From NCBI RefSeq assembly GCF_000236565.1, contig NZ_AHAM01000021.1, forward strand, positions 1-64,000: DNA of 64,000 nucleotides. Direction: 5' to 3'. The stretch is from Mesorhizobium alhagi CCNWXJ12-2. GTDB taxonomy: Bacteria; Pseudomonadota; Alphaproteobacteria; Rhizobiales; Rhizobiaceae. The stretch's first letter is position 1. Each line of letters opens with the position of its first letter. The notes below the pieces were generated by a model, which was given only the letters and a program-made list of their open reading frames with translations, had not been told where the DNA came from and did not search any database. Position numbers and translations under genes: made by a program. Below are positions 36,758-45,566 of the stretch, piece after piece.

Positions 36758-37876
36758 ATGCGTGTAATCCTGGAACGCTCAAACCTCTTGAAGTCGCTTA
36801 ACCACGTTCATCGCGTGGTCGAGCGACGCAATACCATCCCGATCCTGTCAAACGTGCTGCTCGCCGCCGAAGGCCAGAGCCTCGAACTGAAGGCGACGGA
36901 CCTCGACCTCGAAATCACCGAGGCGACCGCGGCCAAGGTCGAGCGCGGCGGCGCCACCACTGTTCCGGCGCATCTGCTCTACGACATCGTTCGCAAGCTG
37001 CCGGAAGGCGCCGAGGTGATGCTAAAGACCGACGAGGACGGCAACGCCATGACTGTAGCGTCGGGGCGGTCGAGCTTCCGCCTGCAGTGTCTGCCGCAGT
37101 CGGATTTCCCGGAACTCTCAGCCGGCTCGTTCTCGCATATTTTCCGCCTGGAATCGGCGGCGCTGAAGGGGCTGATCGACAAGACGCAGTTCGCAATCTC
37201 GACCGAGGAGACGCGCTACTATCTGAACGGCATCTATTTCCACGCCATCGAGGCCGGCGGCAAATTGAAGCTGCGTTCGGTCGCGACCGACGGCCACCGG
37301 CTGGCGCGCGCCGAAATGGATGCGCCAGCGGGTTCCGAGGGCATGCCGGGCATCATCATTCCGCGCAAGACCGTCAGCGAATTGCAGAAGCTCGTGGACG
37401 ATCCGGACGTGGCGGTCACCACGGAACTATCGGACACCAAGATCCGCTTCACCATCGGCAGCGTGATTTTGACCTCCAAGCTGATCGACGGCACGTTCCC
37501 GGACTATCAGCGGGTCATCCCAACCGGCAACGACAAGAAGCTCATCATCGATCGTGAGACTTTTGCGCGCGCCGTTGACCGCGTGTCGACGATTTCGTCG
37601 GAGCGCGGCCGCGCCGTGAAACTGTCGATTTCCGACGGGCAAGTCACGCTGGCTGTGAACAATCCGGATTCGGGCAGCGCGACCGAGGAATTGGCCGCCG
37701 ACTATTCGTCCGACCCGATCGAGATCGGCTTTAACGCGAAATACCTGCTGGATGTCGCAGCGCAGCTTTCGGGCAGCGAAGCGCGCTTCATGCTGGCCGA
37801 TGCCGGGTCGCCGACCCTGATTCACGACACGTCGGACGAGCACGCGCTCTACGTGCTCATGCCGATGCGCGTTTAG
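36758..37876 (+). CDS. dnaN: DNA polymerase III beta subunit (sliding clamp)
   Basis: A 372-residue ring-forming clamp that tethers DNA polymerase. The start at 36758 (MRVILERSNLLKSLNHVHRVVERRNTIPILSN) matches the conserved beginning of alphaproteobacterial DnaN; the frame extends upstream into the intergenic region without homology. The C-terminus HALYVLMPMRV is the conserved end of the clamp. It lies in the classical dnaA-dnaN-recF order and 30 nt before recF. Confidence 0.97.
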   Translation: MRVILERSNLLKSLNHVHRVVERRNTIPILSNVLLAAEGQSLELKATDLDLEITEATAAKVERGGATTVPAHLLYDIVRKLPEGAEVMLKTDEDGNAMTVASGRSSFRLQCLPQSDFPELSAGSFSHIFRLESAALKGLIDKTQFAISTEETRYYLNGIYFHAIEAGGKLKLRSVATDGHRLARAEMDAPAGSEGMPGIIIPRKTVSELQKLVDDPDVAVTTELSDTKIRFTIGSVILTSKLIDGTFPDYQRVIPTGNDKKLIIDRETFARAVDRVSTISSERGRAVKLSISDGQVTLAVNNPDSGSATEELAADYSSDPIEIGFNAKYLLDVAAQLSGSEARFMLADAGSPTLIHDTSDEHALYVLMPMRV

Positions 37877-37906
37877 GAACGGGCCTGACCCGGACCGGAG
37901 CCAGAT

Positions 37907-39043
37907 GTGGAAACGGTCCACATAAGCAAGCTCACGCTTGCCGATTTCCGCAATTACTCGGCGCTCGCGCTTGAACTCAAGCCCGGGCCGGTGGTGTTCA
38001 CCGGCGAAAACGGGGCCGGCAAGACCAATCTGCTCGAAGCGATTTCGTTCCTGACGCCTGGACGCGGGCTGCGCCGCGCGCCCTATGGCGATGTCGCCCG
38101 CGAGGGCAGTGCGGGCGGGTTTGCGGTCCACGCCAGCCTCGACGGGCCGGAGGGCCCGGCGGAGATCGGCACCGGGACCAGCGGCGCGGAGGCAGAGGGC
38201 GGACGCCGGGTGCGCATAAACGGCGCCAACGCCCGATCGGCCGAGGACATGCTGGAATGGTTGCGCGTGGTGTGGCTGACGCCGGCCATGGACGCGCTGT
38301 TCACAGGGCCGGCGGGCGACCGGCGGCGCTTCCTCGACCGGCTGGTGCTGGCGATAGATGCGCGGCATGGCCAACGGGCTCTGGATTACGAGAAGGCGAT
38401 GCGTGGGCGCAACCGGCTGCTTGCCGACGATTCGCGCGACCTTGCCTGGTTCGAGGCGATCGAGGGCCAGATGGCCGAAACCGGCGTGGCGATCGCGGCG
38501 GCGCGCGTCGAACTGGTGCGGCTGCTTGCGGCAATGATTGAAAAACTGCCCGACAGCGGACCGTTTCCCCAAGCTGATATCAGCCTGGCCGGAACGCTGG
38601 AGGCGCGGATCGGGTTGGAGCCAGCGGTCGACGCCGAGGAAGGTTTTCGCGAGGCGCTGGCACAGGGGCGGGACCGCGACCGCGCAGCGGGCCGCACGCT
38701 GGAGGGGCCGCACCGCTCCGATTTGATCGTGCGCCACCGCCCCAAGGCGATGCCAGCGGAACTCTGCTCCACCGGCGAGCAGAAGGCGCTGCTGGTCGGC
38801 ATTGTGCTTTCGCATGCCAGGCTCTGCGGCGAGATGTCGGGGCAGGTGCCGATCCTGCTGCTCGACGAAATCGCCGCGCATCTCGACACCGGCCGGCGCG
38901 CCGCGCTGTTCTCCATTCTGGAGGAGCTGAACTGCCAGGTCTTCATGACCGGGACCGAGCCGGCGCTGTTTTCCAGCCTGAAAGGCAAGGCGCAGTTTCT
39001 GACCGTCGATCACGGCCGCGTCTTTCCGACGGCAGACGCCTGA
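37907..39043 (+). CDS. recF: DNA replication/repair protein RecF
   Basis: A 378-residue SMC-like ATPase that helps load RecA at gapped DNA. The N-terminal Walker A FTGENGAGKTNLLEAISFL is at about 34-52, the signature region HRPKAMPAELCSTGEQKALLVGI near 280-300, and Walker B ILLLDEIAAHLDTGRR near 320. It uses GTG as start and follows dnaN by 30 nt, consistent with one transcript. Confidence 0.95.
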   Translation: METVHISKLTLADFRNYSALALELKPGPVVFTGENGAGKTNLLEAISFLTPGRGLRRAPYGDVAREGSAGGFAVHASLDGPEGPAEIGTGTSGAEAEGGRRVRINGANARSAEDMLEWLRVVWLTPAMDALFTGPAGDRRRFLDRLVLAIDARHGQRALDYEKAMRGRNRLLADDSRDLAWFEAIEGQMAETGVAIAAARVELVRLLAAMIEKLPDSGPFPQADISLAGTLEARIGLEPAVDAEEGFREALAQGRDRDRAAGRTLEGPHRSDLIVRHRPKAMPAELCSTGEQKALLVGIVLSHARLCGEMSGQVPILLLDEIAAHLDTGRRAALFSILEELNCQVFMTGTEPALFSSLKGKAQFLTVDHGRVFPTADA

Positions 39044-39074
39044 CAAGCGCCGCGGACCGCATTATGGTCGCGCC

Positions 39075-39833
39075 ATGGATGCTGCAACGCCGCTTACCCC
39101 CGAGGAACTCGAACGCTATGCGCGCCACATCGTGCTGCCGGAAATCGGCGGCGCCGGCCAGCAGAGGCTGAAGCGCGCGCGTGTGCTGGTGATCGGTGCG
39201 GGCGGGCTCGGCGCGCCGGTGCTGCAATATCTCGCGGCGGCCGGCATCGGCACGCTGGCCATAGTCGATAACGATCACGTCTCGCTGTCGAATTTGCAGA
39301 GGCAGGTGGTGCACGACACCCAGTCGATAGGCATGGCCAAGACCCAAAGCGCGCGTGCGGCGATTTCCCGGATAAACCCGAACGTCATCGTCATCCTGCA
39401 CGATCTGCGCGTGACGGCGGCAAATGCCGCACAGCTCGTGTCGCAATACGATATCGTCGCCGACGGCTCGGACAATTTCGAGACGCGCTATGCGATCGCC
39501 GATGCGTGCGCGGCGGAAGGAAAGCCGCTGGTGCATGCGGCGGTCGGGCGGTTCGACGGCTCGATAACAGTGCTGAAGCCGTTCGAGAGCGATGCGGAAG
39601 GACGGCCGAACCCGAGCTATCGTGATCTGTTCCCCTCGCCGCCGCCGCCCGGCCTGGTGCCTTCTTGCGCGGAGGCCGGCATTCTGGGCGCGCTGACCGG
39701 CGTGGTCGGGACGCTGCAGGCGATGGAGGTGATAAAGCTCGTCACCGGCATCGGCGAGCCGCTGGTAGGAAAACTGCTGCTTTACGATGCGCTTGCCGCG
39801 CGTTTCGAGACGATGCGCTACAGGCGGGCCTGA
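39075..39833 (+). CDS. moeB: MoeB/ThiF-type adenylyltransferase (E1-like)
   Basis: A 252-residue E1-like enzyme that adenylates the C-terminal glycine of a ubiquitin-like sulfur carrier such as MoaD or ThiS. Visible are ELERYARHIVLPEIGGAGQQRL, the nucleotide-binding VIGAGGLGAPVLQYLAAAGIG (about 38-58), DNDHVSLSNLQRQV and ADGSDNFETRYAIADAC. The candidate catalytic cysteine is in PSCAEAGILGALTG. The two CxxC zinc pairs of E. coli MoeB are not evident. The exact carrier partner is therefore open. Confidence 0.85.
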   Translation: MDAATPLTPEELERYARHIVLPEIGGAGQQRLKRARVLVIGAGGLGAPVLQYLAAAGIGTLAIVDNDHVSLSNLQRQVVHDTQSIGMAKTQSARAAISRINPNVIVILHDLRVTAANAAQLVSQYDIVADGSDNFETRYAIADACAAEGKPLVHAAVGRFDGSITVLKPFESDAEGRPNPSYRDLFPSPPPPGLVPSCAEAGILGALTGVVGTLQAMEVIKLVTGIGEPLVGKLLLYDALAARFETMRYRRA

Positions 39834-39837
39834 CCGG

Positions 39838-40326
39838 ATGCGCTCTGCGCCGATCGTGCTGATTGAGAGGCTGCCCGCCGGCTTCAACCGATGGGAAGAA
39901 GTGCTTTCGCTGATCAACCGCTCCTTCGCCTATATGGACGGCGTTATCGACCCGCCATCCTCCGCCCATCGGCTTACGGCGGAAGGCCTGCGCCGCAAGG
40001 CCGAGGACGAGACCGGATTTCTCGCGGTATGCGAGGGCAGGATCGTCGGCTGCGTCTTCGTGGTCGAGCGGGAGCATGACTGCTACTTCAGCAAGCTGGC
40101 GGTCGAGCCTGAGCTTCAACGACAGGGGATGGGGAAAAATCTCGTTGAGGCTGTTGAGGAATTCGCGATGACTCGCGGGAAGGTCGCGCTGGAGCTGCAG
40201 ACGCGCATAGAGCTGGCCGCCAACCATGCGGCGTTCACCCGGCTCGGCTTTCGTGAGACGGCTCGCACCGCGCATGAAGGCTATGATCGGGCAACGTCCA
40301 TCACCATGCGCAAGGTGCTGCGGTGA
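39838..40326 (+). CDS. GNAT family N-acetyltransferase
   Basis: A 162-residue GNAT protein with the acetyl-CoA binding segment FSKLAVEPELQRQGMGKNLVEAVEEFA at about residues 80-105 and the C-terminal ELAANHAAFTRLGFRETARTAHEG typical of the fold. I use the ATG at 39838 (MRSAPIVLIERLP), four bases after the moeB stop; the earlier in-frame ATG lies within moeB. It overlaps the next gene by GTGA. The substrate is unknown. Confidence 0.85.
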   Translation: MRSAPIVLIERLPAGFNRWEEVLSLINRSFAYMDGVIDPPSSAHRLTAEGLRRKAEDETGFLAVCEGRIVGCVFVVEREHDCYFSKLAVEPELQRQGMGKNLVEAVEEFAMTRGKVALELQTRIELAANHAAFTRLGFRETARTAHEGYDRATSITMRKVLR

Positions 40327-41582
40327 CGCTGGCGCTGTCGCCGGAAGAGCAAGCCATCGCAGCGGGTTCGAATGGAGCCGGCGCGGCGATGGCTATGCGG
40401 ATTGTGGCCGACAGCGCGCGGCTGCTCGGCGCTCCACGGCTGATCCCGATCGCCTCGGCGCATATCGACGGGGCGCTCTACCACGGTGATTCCGGCACGC
40501 TGTTTGCCGAAAGGCTGGTCGAAGGCGGCGCGCGGGTGGCGGTGCGCGCAACGCTGAATGTCGGCGCACTCGACCTGATGGGCTGCTCGCGCGTGCGGCT
40601 GGAGGAGCCGGCGCGCGAGATGGCACGGCGGATGATGGAGGCCTATCGCAGGCTTGGCTGCGAACAGAGCTGGACCTGCGCGCCCTATCAGGCAGGCCAC
40701 CGGCCGGCATTCGGCAGCGATGTCGCCTGGGGCGAATCCAATGCGGTCGCGTTCTGCAACTCGGTGCTCGGCGCGCGAACCAACCGCTATGGCGATTTCC
40801 TGGACATCGCCTGCGCGATCACCGGCTGCGCGCCCGATTACGGCCTGCACCGGCCGGAAAACCGTATCGCCAGGCTCGTTTTCGATGTCAGCGCCCTGCC
40901 CGCCGGCTTCATGGCGTCCGAAATCGCCTGGCCCGTGCTCGGCAGCCTCTACGGCCGCGAGGTTGGGAATAGGGTCGGGGTGATTGCAGGGGTGCAAAAA
41001 CATCCGGGGGATGACGCGTTAAAGGCATTCGGAGCTGCGGCGGCCTCGACCGGCGCAGTTGGGCTTTTCCATATCGCAGGCGTGACTCCGGAAGCGCCGG
41101 ATGTCGAGACGGCGCTGGGCTCCACGCTACCGGAAGCGACGATCCGCGTGACGCCCGACATGGTGGCGGACGCGCAGGCGCGGCTGTCGACCGCGGAAGC
41201 GCCGGCGACCATCGATGCGGTGGCGATCGGCAGCCCGCATCTGTCGCTGGCCGAGTTCGACGCGCTGGAGCGGCTGATCGCCGGGCGGCGGCTTGCGGTG
41301 CCGATCCACGCCTGCACTGGCCGGCACGTGCTCTCCGAACTGGAACGAAGCGGTCGGCGGCGGGCACTGGAAGCGTTGGGCGTGGTCATCGTCGCCGACA
41401 CCTGCGTCGTCGTCACGCCTATACTGGCAAGCACGACGGGCGGCGTCCTGATGACCAGTTCCGGGAAATTCGCGCAATATGCGCCGGGAAATACCGGCTA
41501 TTCGGTGCTCTACGGCTCGCTGGCCGACTGCGTCGAGAGCGCGGTTGCCGGTAGGCCCGTGTTTTCGGAAGCTCTTGCATGA
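40323..41582 (+). CDS. Aconitase X catalytic (large) subunit
   Basis: A 419-residue protein of the AcnX (formerly DUF521) family. It starts with LALSPEEQAIAAGSNGAGAAMAMRIV and carries SAHIDGALYHGDSG, WGESNAVAFCNSVLGARTNRYGD and the late ADTCVVVTPI, segments that hold the cysteine and polar ligands of the iron-sulfur site in this family. Characterised bacterial members are cis-3-hydroxy-L-proline dehydratases; archaeal ones act on phosphomevalonate. No hydroxyproline gene is nearby, so the substrate is inferred only weakly. GTG start; overlaps the small subunit by ATGA. Confidence 0.85.
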   Translation: MTLALSPEEQAIAAGSNGAGAAMAMRIVADSARLLGAPRLIPIASAHIDGALYHGDSGTLFAERLVEGGARVAVRATLNVGALDLMGCSRVRLEEPAREMARRMMEAYRRLGCEQSWTCAPYQAGHRPAFGSDVAWGESNAVAFCNSVLGARTNRYGDFLDIACAITGCAPDYGLHRPENRIARLVFDVSALPAGFMASEIAWPVLGSLYGREVGNRVGVIAGVQKHPGDDALKAFGAAAASTGAVGLFHIAGVTPEAPDVETALGSTLPEATIRVTPDMVADAQARLSTAEAPATIDAVAIGSPHLSLAEFDALERLIAGRRLAVPIHACTGRHVLSELERSGRRRALEALGVVIVADTCVVVTPILASTTGGVLMTSSGKFAQYAPGNTGYSVLYGSLADCVESAVAGRPVFSEALA

Positions 41583-41995
41583 AGCCGGCAGTGCAAGGCG
41601 AAATCCTGGTTCCGGGCGCCGCTGGCGAGGGGGAAGCGTTGGTGCTGACGGCGCCAATCAGCTTCTGGGGCGGCGTCGACCCGAAGAGCGGGCGCATTGT
41701 CGACGTACGTCACCCCGAATACGGCGAAACGATTTCCGGCCGCGTTCTCTTTCTCCCCGGCACGATCGGCTCATCGTCGGCTTCTGCGGTGCTGATGGAA
41801 CTCGTCCACAGCGGCCATGCGCCGACCGCGTTGGTGCTGCACGAGCCGGATCCGATCCTGCTGCTCGGACTGATCGTGGCGCGGGAGGTGGGCTGGCAGA
41901 CGCCGATCGCGGTGAGGCTCGACAGTGCCCGATTCGCCGGTTTCGCAGGCAGTCAGGCTGCGGTTTCGCAGGATGGTTTTGTGAACATGGCGTAG
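41579..41995 (+). CDS. Aconitase X swivel (small) subunit
   Basis: A 138-residue DUF126-type swivel domain that partners the large AcnX subunit. Landmarks are GEALVLTAPISFWGGVDPKSGRIVDVRHPEYGETISGRVLFLPGTIGSSSASAVL in its N-terminal half, where the GSSSAS loop contacts substrate, and LHEPDPILLLGLIVA later. In many bacteria the two parts are fused; here they are separate and translationally coupled. It ends the moeB-GNAT-acnX run. Confidence 0.85.
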   Translation: MKPAVQGEILVPGAAGEGEALVLTAPISFWGGVDPKSGRIVDVRHPEYGETISGRVLFLPGTIGSSSASAVLMELVHSGHAPTALVLHEPDPILLLGLIVAREVGWQTPIAVRLDSARFAGFAGSQAAVSQDGFVNMA

Positions 41996-42003
41996 TTCTT
42001 CGG

Positions 42004-42080
42004 TGCGTCCTTCGAGGCTCGCCTGTCGAGATTGGCATGCAATCCGCGGAGGTTCTGCGAGCTCGCACCTCAGGATGAGG
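42004..42080 (-). repeat. Palindromic repeat copy 1, interrupted
   Basis: This reads as the inverse of the repeat at 42180-42221. Its left part (42004-42022, ending GGCTCGC) and right part (42061-42080, GCTCGCACCTCAGGATGAGG) match the other copy, but 38 nt (42023-42060) replace the three central bases there. The sequence resembles dispersed palindromes common in rhizobial intergenic DNA. Confidence 0.65.
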
Positions 42081-42179
42081 AAGGTCGGCGTATCGTTGCC
42101 AGGTTCTGCGACGCCGACGATTGCAATGCTGCCTATGAAGCATGCTTTCATCTCAGAGCCGACGATCAGCGCCAACAGC

Positions 42180-42221
42180 CCTCATCCTGAGGTGCGAGCG
42201 TAGCGAGCCTCGAAGGACGCA
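42180..42221 (+). repeat. Palindromic repeat copy 2, intact
   Basis: A 42-nt element beginning CCTCATCCTGAGGTGCGAGC and ending GAGCCTCGAAGGACGCA, with internal hairpin CCTCATCCTGAGG and GCGAGCGTAGCGAGC. It is inverted relative to copy 1, so the pair could form a large stem enclosing about 100 nt between AcnX and the dehydrogenase gene. Confidence 0.65.
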
Positions 42222-42243
42222 CCCAGATGAGAGGGCATTCATT

Positions 42244-43245
42244 TCAATCCCGGAGCGGCAGGACCCGATCCGGCGGGCGGTGGCCGTCGAAGAAGGTCCG
42301 GATGTTGATGATGACCTTCTCGCCCATGTCGATGCGACCCTCGATGGTGGCCGAACCCATATGCGGCAGGAGCACGACCTTGCCTTTTGCCGCCAGCTTC
42401 AGCAGCTTCGGATTGACCGCAGGCTCATGCTCGAACACGTCGAGGGCTGCGCCCGCGAGCTTGCCGTCCTGCAACATCTTGATCAGCGCGTCCTCGTCGA
42501 TCAGGTCGCCGCGCGCGGTGTTGACGATGTAGCTGGACGGCTGCAGCAGCGCCAGCCGCCGTGCCGAGAGCAGATGGAATGTGGCTGGCGTCGAGGGGCA
42601 ATTTACGGAAATGATGTCCATGCGCGCCAGCATCTGGTCGAGACTGTCCCAATAGGTCGCCTCAAGCTCGTCCTCGACCTTCTGCAGCACACGGTGGCGA
42701 TTGTGGTAATGGATGGAGAGGCCGAAAGCCTTGGCGCGGCGGGCGACCGCGGTGCCGATGCGGCCCATGCCGACAATGCCGAGGCGCTTGCCCCAGATGC
42801 GCCGGCCGAGCATCCAGGTCGGCGACCAGCCGGCCCATTTGCCGTCGCCTCGCAGCACATTGGCGCCTTCCGCCAGCCGGCGCGGCACCGCGAGCATCAG
42901 CGCCATCGTCATGTCGGCCGTGTCTTCGGTGAGCACGTTAGGCGTGTTGGTGACGGTGATGCCCTTCTTCGCCGCAGCCGTCACGTCGATCTTGTCGACG
43001 CCGTTGCCGAAATTGGCGATCAGCTTCATTTGCGGGCCGGCCTGTTCGATCAGCGCCGCGTCGATGCGGTCGGAGATGGTCGGCACCAGCACGTCGGCTT
43101 CCTTGACCGCAGCGACAAGTTCGGGCTGGCTCATCGGTTTGTCGTCGACATTCAGGCGCGCGTCGAACAATTCGCGCATACGCGTTTCCACCTGGTCCGG
43201 CAGCTTGCGCGTGATTACCACGAGAGGCTTCTTTTTGCCGACCAT
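42244..43245 (-). CDS. D-2-hydroxyacid dehydrogenase (D-glycerate/glyoxylate reductase type)
   Basis: A 333-residue NAD(P)-dependent dehydrogenase. It begins MVGKKKPLVVITRKLPDQVETRM; the Rossmann motif GIVGMGRIGTAVARRAKAFG is at about 154-173. Catalytic residues lie in NTARGDLIDEDAL (Arg), DVFEHEPAVNP (Glu) and LLPHMGSAT (His). The PHMGSAT form and the WAGWSPTWMLG loop are typical of bacterial glyoxylate reductase/D-glycerate dehydrogenases. The start at 43245 is chosen because the longer frame upstream is unrelated sequence antisense to the SH3 gene. Confidence 0.88.
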   Translation of the reverse strand: MVGKKKPLVVITRKLPDQVETRMRELFDARLNVDDKPMSQPELVAAVKEADVLVPTISDRIDAALIEQAGPQMKLIANFGNGVDKIDVTAAAKKGITVTNTPNVLTEDTADMTMALMLAVPRRLAEGANVLRGDGKWAGWSPTWMLGRRIWGKRLGIVGMGRIGTAVARRAKAFGLSIHYHNRHRVLQKVEDELEATYWDSLDQMLARMDIISVNCPSTPATFHLLSARRLALLQPSSYIVNTARGDLIDEDALIKMLQDGKLAGAALDVFEHEPAVNPKLLKLAAKGKVVLLPHMGSATIEGRIDMGEKVIINIRTFFDGHRPPDRVLPLRD

Positions 43246-43413
43246 TAATGCCTCGAATCCGGATCCTGTTGAGACCTCTTTAACCAAGACGGGCGAAACT
43301 GAAAACCAGTCCCGGCGCGACAACTGTGTAACAAGCGGTTCGGCCGATGACAAAGAAAAAGGGGTGCCTGAACCGGGGACGGCGCGGCGCCGGATACAAA
43401 AGGACGAACAAGA

Positions 43414-43974
43414 GTGTCTCGCTTCGCATCGCTTCGCATGACCGTCAGTGCAGCGCTGCTCGGTCTGGCGTTCATTTGCCCCAGCACATTGCCGGCAACC
43501 GCGCAAATGGCGGCCGGCCAGCAGGTCAACCGCGGCGCGAGCGGGCTGCCGCTGCCGCGCTTCGTCAGCCTCAAATCTGGCCGCGTGAACTCGCGCATCG
43601 GCCCCGGCCTCAATTATGCGGTCGACTGGCTGTACATGAAACCCGGCCTGCCGATGGAGATCATCCAGGAATACGACAATTGGCGGCGCGTTCGCGACGC
43701 GGACGGCTCCGAGGGCTGGATCAACCAGTCGCTGCTGTCGGGCCGGCGCACGGCGATAACCGCGCCATGGCAGCGCGGCAAGGATGCCCGGCTCACGCTT
43801 CTGGCCGAGCCCGACCGGGAGGCGGGCACGGTGGCCATCATCGAGCCGGGCGTGGTCGGCACGATCAAGCAGTGCAACGGCGAGTGGTGCCAGATGACCT
43901 TCGACGGGCATACGGGCTGGATCGCCCAGACGCAGGTCTGGGGCGCCTATCCGGGCGAGCAGGTCAAGGATTGA
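43414..43974 (+). CDS. Exported protein with two bacterial SH3 domains
   Basis: A 186-residue protein with a signal peptide (cleavage near PATAQ, about residue 30) and two SH3-like segments: SLKSGRVNSRIGPGLNYAVDWLYMKPGLPMEII...WRRVRDADGSEGWINQSLLSG and then LLAEPDREAGTVAIIEPGVVGTIKQCNGEWCQMTFDGHTGWIAQ. Such proteins usually bind the cell wall or regulate periplasmic enzymes. The GTG at 43414 has AGGA ten bases upstream; an ATG at 43438 is an alternative. It stands alone, divergent from the dehydrogenase. Confidence 0.82.
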   Translation: MSRFASLRMTVSAALLGLAFICPSTLPATAQMAAGQQVNRGASGLPLPRFVSLKSGRVNSRIGPGLNYAVDWLYMKPGLPMEIIQEYDNWRRVRDADGSEGWINQSLLSGRRTAITAPWQRGKDARLTLLAEPDREAGTVAIIEPGVVGTIKQCNGEWCQMTFDGHTGWIAQTQVWGAYPGEQVKD

Positions 43975-44362
43975 CGCTTCGATCTCGCCCGATGCGGCCG
44001 AGATGCGTGTCCTGAAATCCGGTGGAGAATTTCAGACCATAGCCGAGCGCGCGGTCGATCGCGATGTGGGCGAGCCATATCGCGGCGATGTGCATCGCCA
44101 GATACTGCCCGGCCAGGAAGCCGAATGCCAGAAGGCACAGCGGCAGGATCAGCGCGTGGAAGAGATTGTAGGCGAAAGCCCCGATGCGCGGGCCGGCGAG
44201 ATAGCCGAGCATCGAGAGGTCGGGCGCGAGGATCAGCAGGAAAAATAACAGCCCGGAACCGCCGGACAGGGCATAGGCTGCACAGCACAGGACAAACAAA
44301 AAGGCCCATTCGAGCCTGACGAGGAGATCGATCGGTCCGAGAGATCGGCGCTGTTCAGACAT
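43964..44362 (-). CDS. DUF4260 family membrane protein
   Basis: A 132-residue integral membrane protein with about four hydrophobic helices. The family pattern YLAGPRIGAFAYNLFHALILPL and HIAIDRALGYGLKFSTGFQDTHLGRIGR is well conserved. The start at 44362 (MSEQRRSLGPIDLLVRLEWA) overlaps the irr stop by eight bases, so the gene is probably co-expressed with irr. It also overlaps the SH3 gene end by 11 bases tail to tail. Function is unknown. Confidence 0.85.
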   Translation of the reverse strand: MSEQRRSLGPIDLLVRLEWAFLFVLCCAAYALSGGSGLLFFLLILAPDLSMLGYLAGPRIGAFAYNLFHALILPLCLLAFGFLAGQYLAMHIAAIWLAHIAIDRALGYGLKFSTGFQDTHLGRIGRDRSVNP

Positions 44363-44783
44363 TCCGCTTGGGGCGGAGCCGCACGACAATGTCGACGTTG
44401 CAGATTTCCATGCCTTCGGGCGGTTCGGGCAGGTTGCGTACCTCGACCGGGCCGGAATCGATGTCGAAGATCTTGTTTTCGCCTTCGATGTAGAAATGGT
44501 GGTGGTCGGAAGTGTTGGTGTCGAAATAGGTTTTCGATCCTTCGACCGCCAGTATGCGCAGCAGGCCAGCCTCGGTGAACTGGTGTAGCGCGTTATAGAC
44601 TGTCGCCAGCGAGACGGGAACGCCCGCGGCGAGCGCTTCCTCGTGCAGTTCCTCGGCGGAGAGATGGCGATCGCCCTTGGCGAACAGCAGATCTGCCAGC
44701 GCCACGCGCTGACGCGTCGGCCGCAGGCCCGCTTCGCGCACCCGCTGATCGACGCTCACACCGTCCTTGCAATTTGGAACCAT
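44355..44783 (-). CDS. irr: Iron response regulator Irr (Fur family)
   Basis: A 142-residue Fur-superfamily regulator of iron and haem homeostasis in Rhizobiales. The winged helix is in LRPTRQRVALADLLFAKGDRHLSAEELHEEA...VSLATVYNALHQFTEAGLLR, and the triple-histidine haem/metal motif is in SDHHHFYIEGENKIFDI. Unlike Fur it lacks C-terminal CxxC zinc pairs. The ATG at 44783 is preferred; a TTG one codon before is unlikely. It is divergent from fabA-fabB-fabI, an order I recall as common in Rhizobiales. Confidence 0.93.
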   Translation of the reverse strand: MVPNCKDGVSVDQRVREAGLRPTRQRVALADLLFAKGDRHLSAEELHEEALAAGVPVSLATVYNALHQFTEAGLLRILAVEGSKTYFDTNTSDHHHFYIEGENKIFDIDSGPVEVRNLPEPPEGMEICNVDIVVRLRPKRNV

Positions 44784-45018
44784 CAACCCGCCAAACTTCG
44801 CCTATATGCCTTCCGGACCGTCGATTCTGTAGGTTCGACGGCGCCGGATGGTTCCCGACATATATTCGGTCACGGCAAACCGATCAATAGGCGCGGATTG
44901 ACCCGGCAAGGCCGGCACGCTAGGTCGTGCACTGCTGTTTCCGACCCGAAACAGACTGTGATAATGACATTGCCAAGGGCGCCGCAGCGCGCCCACAAAT
45001 TTATGGGGACGGAATTTC

Positions 45019-45537
45019 ATGGCGGTTGCGAAGTCCAGCTACGAATACGAAGAACTGCTTGCCTGCGCGCGCGGCGAACTCTTCGGGCCCGGAAATGCGC
45101 AGCTTCCCTACCCGCCGATGCTGATGTTCAACCGGATCACCGAAATCAGCGAAACCGGCGGCGAATTCGGCAAGGGCTTCGTGCGCGCCGAACTCGACAT
45201 TCACCGCGACCTCTGGTTCTTCCCCTGCCACTTCATCGGCGACCCGGTGATGCCGGGCTGCCTCGGACTTGATGCACTGTGGCAGCTCTCCGGCTTTTTC
45301 CTCGGCTGGCTCGGCGAACCCGGCAAGGGCCGCGCGCTGTCGACCGGCGAAGTGAAGTTCACCGGCATGGTGACGCCCGCCAACAAACGGGTGGAATATG
45401 GCGTCGATTTCAAGCGCGTGATGCGCGGACGGCTGGTGCTTGGCATCGGCGACGGCTGGCTGAAAGCCGACGGCGAGACCATATACAAGGCCACCGACCT
45501 TCGGGTCGGCCTGTTCAAGGAAGCAGCGGCCGCCTGA
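45019..45537 (+). CDS. fabA: 3-hydroxydecanoyl-ACP dehydratase/isomerase
   Basis: A 172-residue hot-dog enzyme that introduces the cis double bond in anaerobic unsaturated fatty-acid synthesis. The catalytic histidine is in [27 protein letters not shown] (about residue 72-76) and the aspartate in [15 protein letters not shown] near the end is conserved. It starts the fabA-fabB-fabI unit. Irr lies 235 nt upstream on the opposite strand. Confidence 0.96.
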   Translation: MAVAKSSYEYEELLACARGELFGPGNAQLPYPPMLMFNRITEISETGGEFGKGFVRAELDIHRDLWFFPCHFIGDPVMPGCLGLDALWQLSGFFLGWLGEPGKGRALSTGEVKFTGMVTPANKRVEYGVDFKRVMRGRLVLGIGDGWLKADGETIYKATDLRVGLFKEAAAA

Positions 45538-45566
45538 ACGGCCCAGCAAAATCGAAGGAGTTGCCG

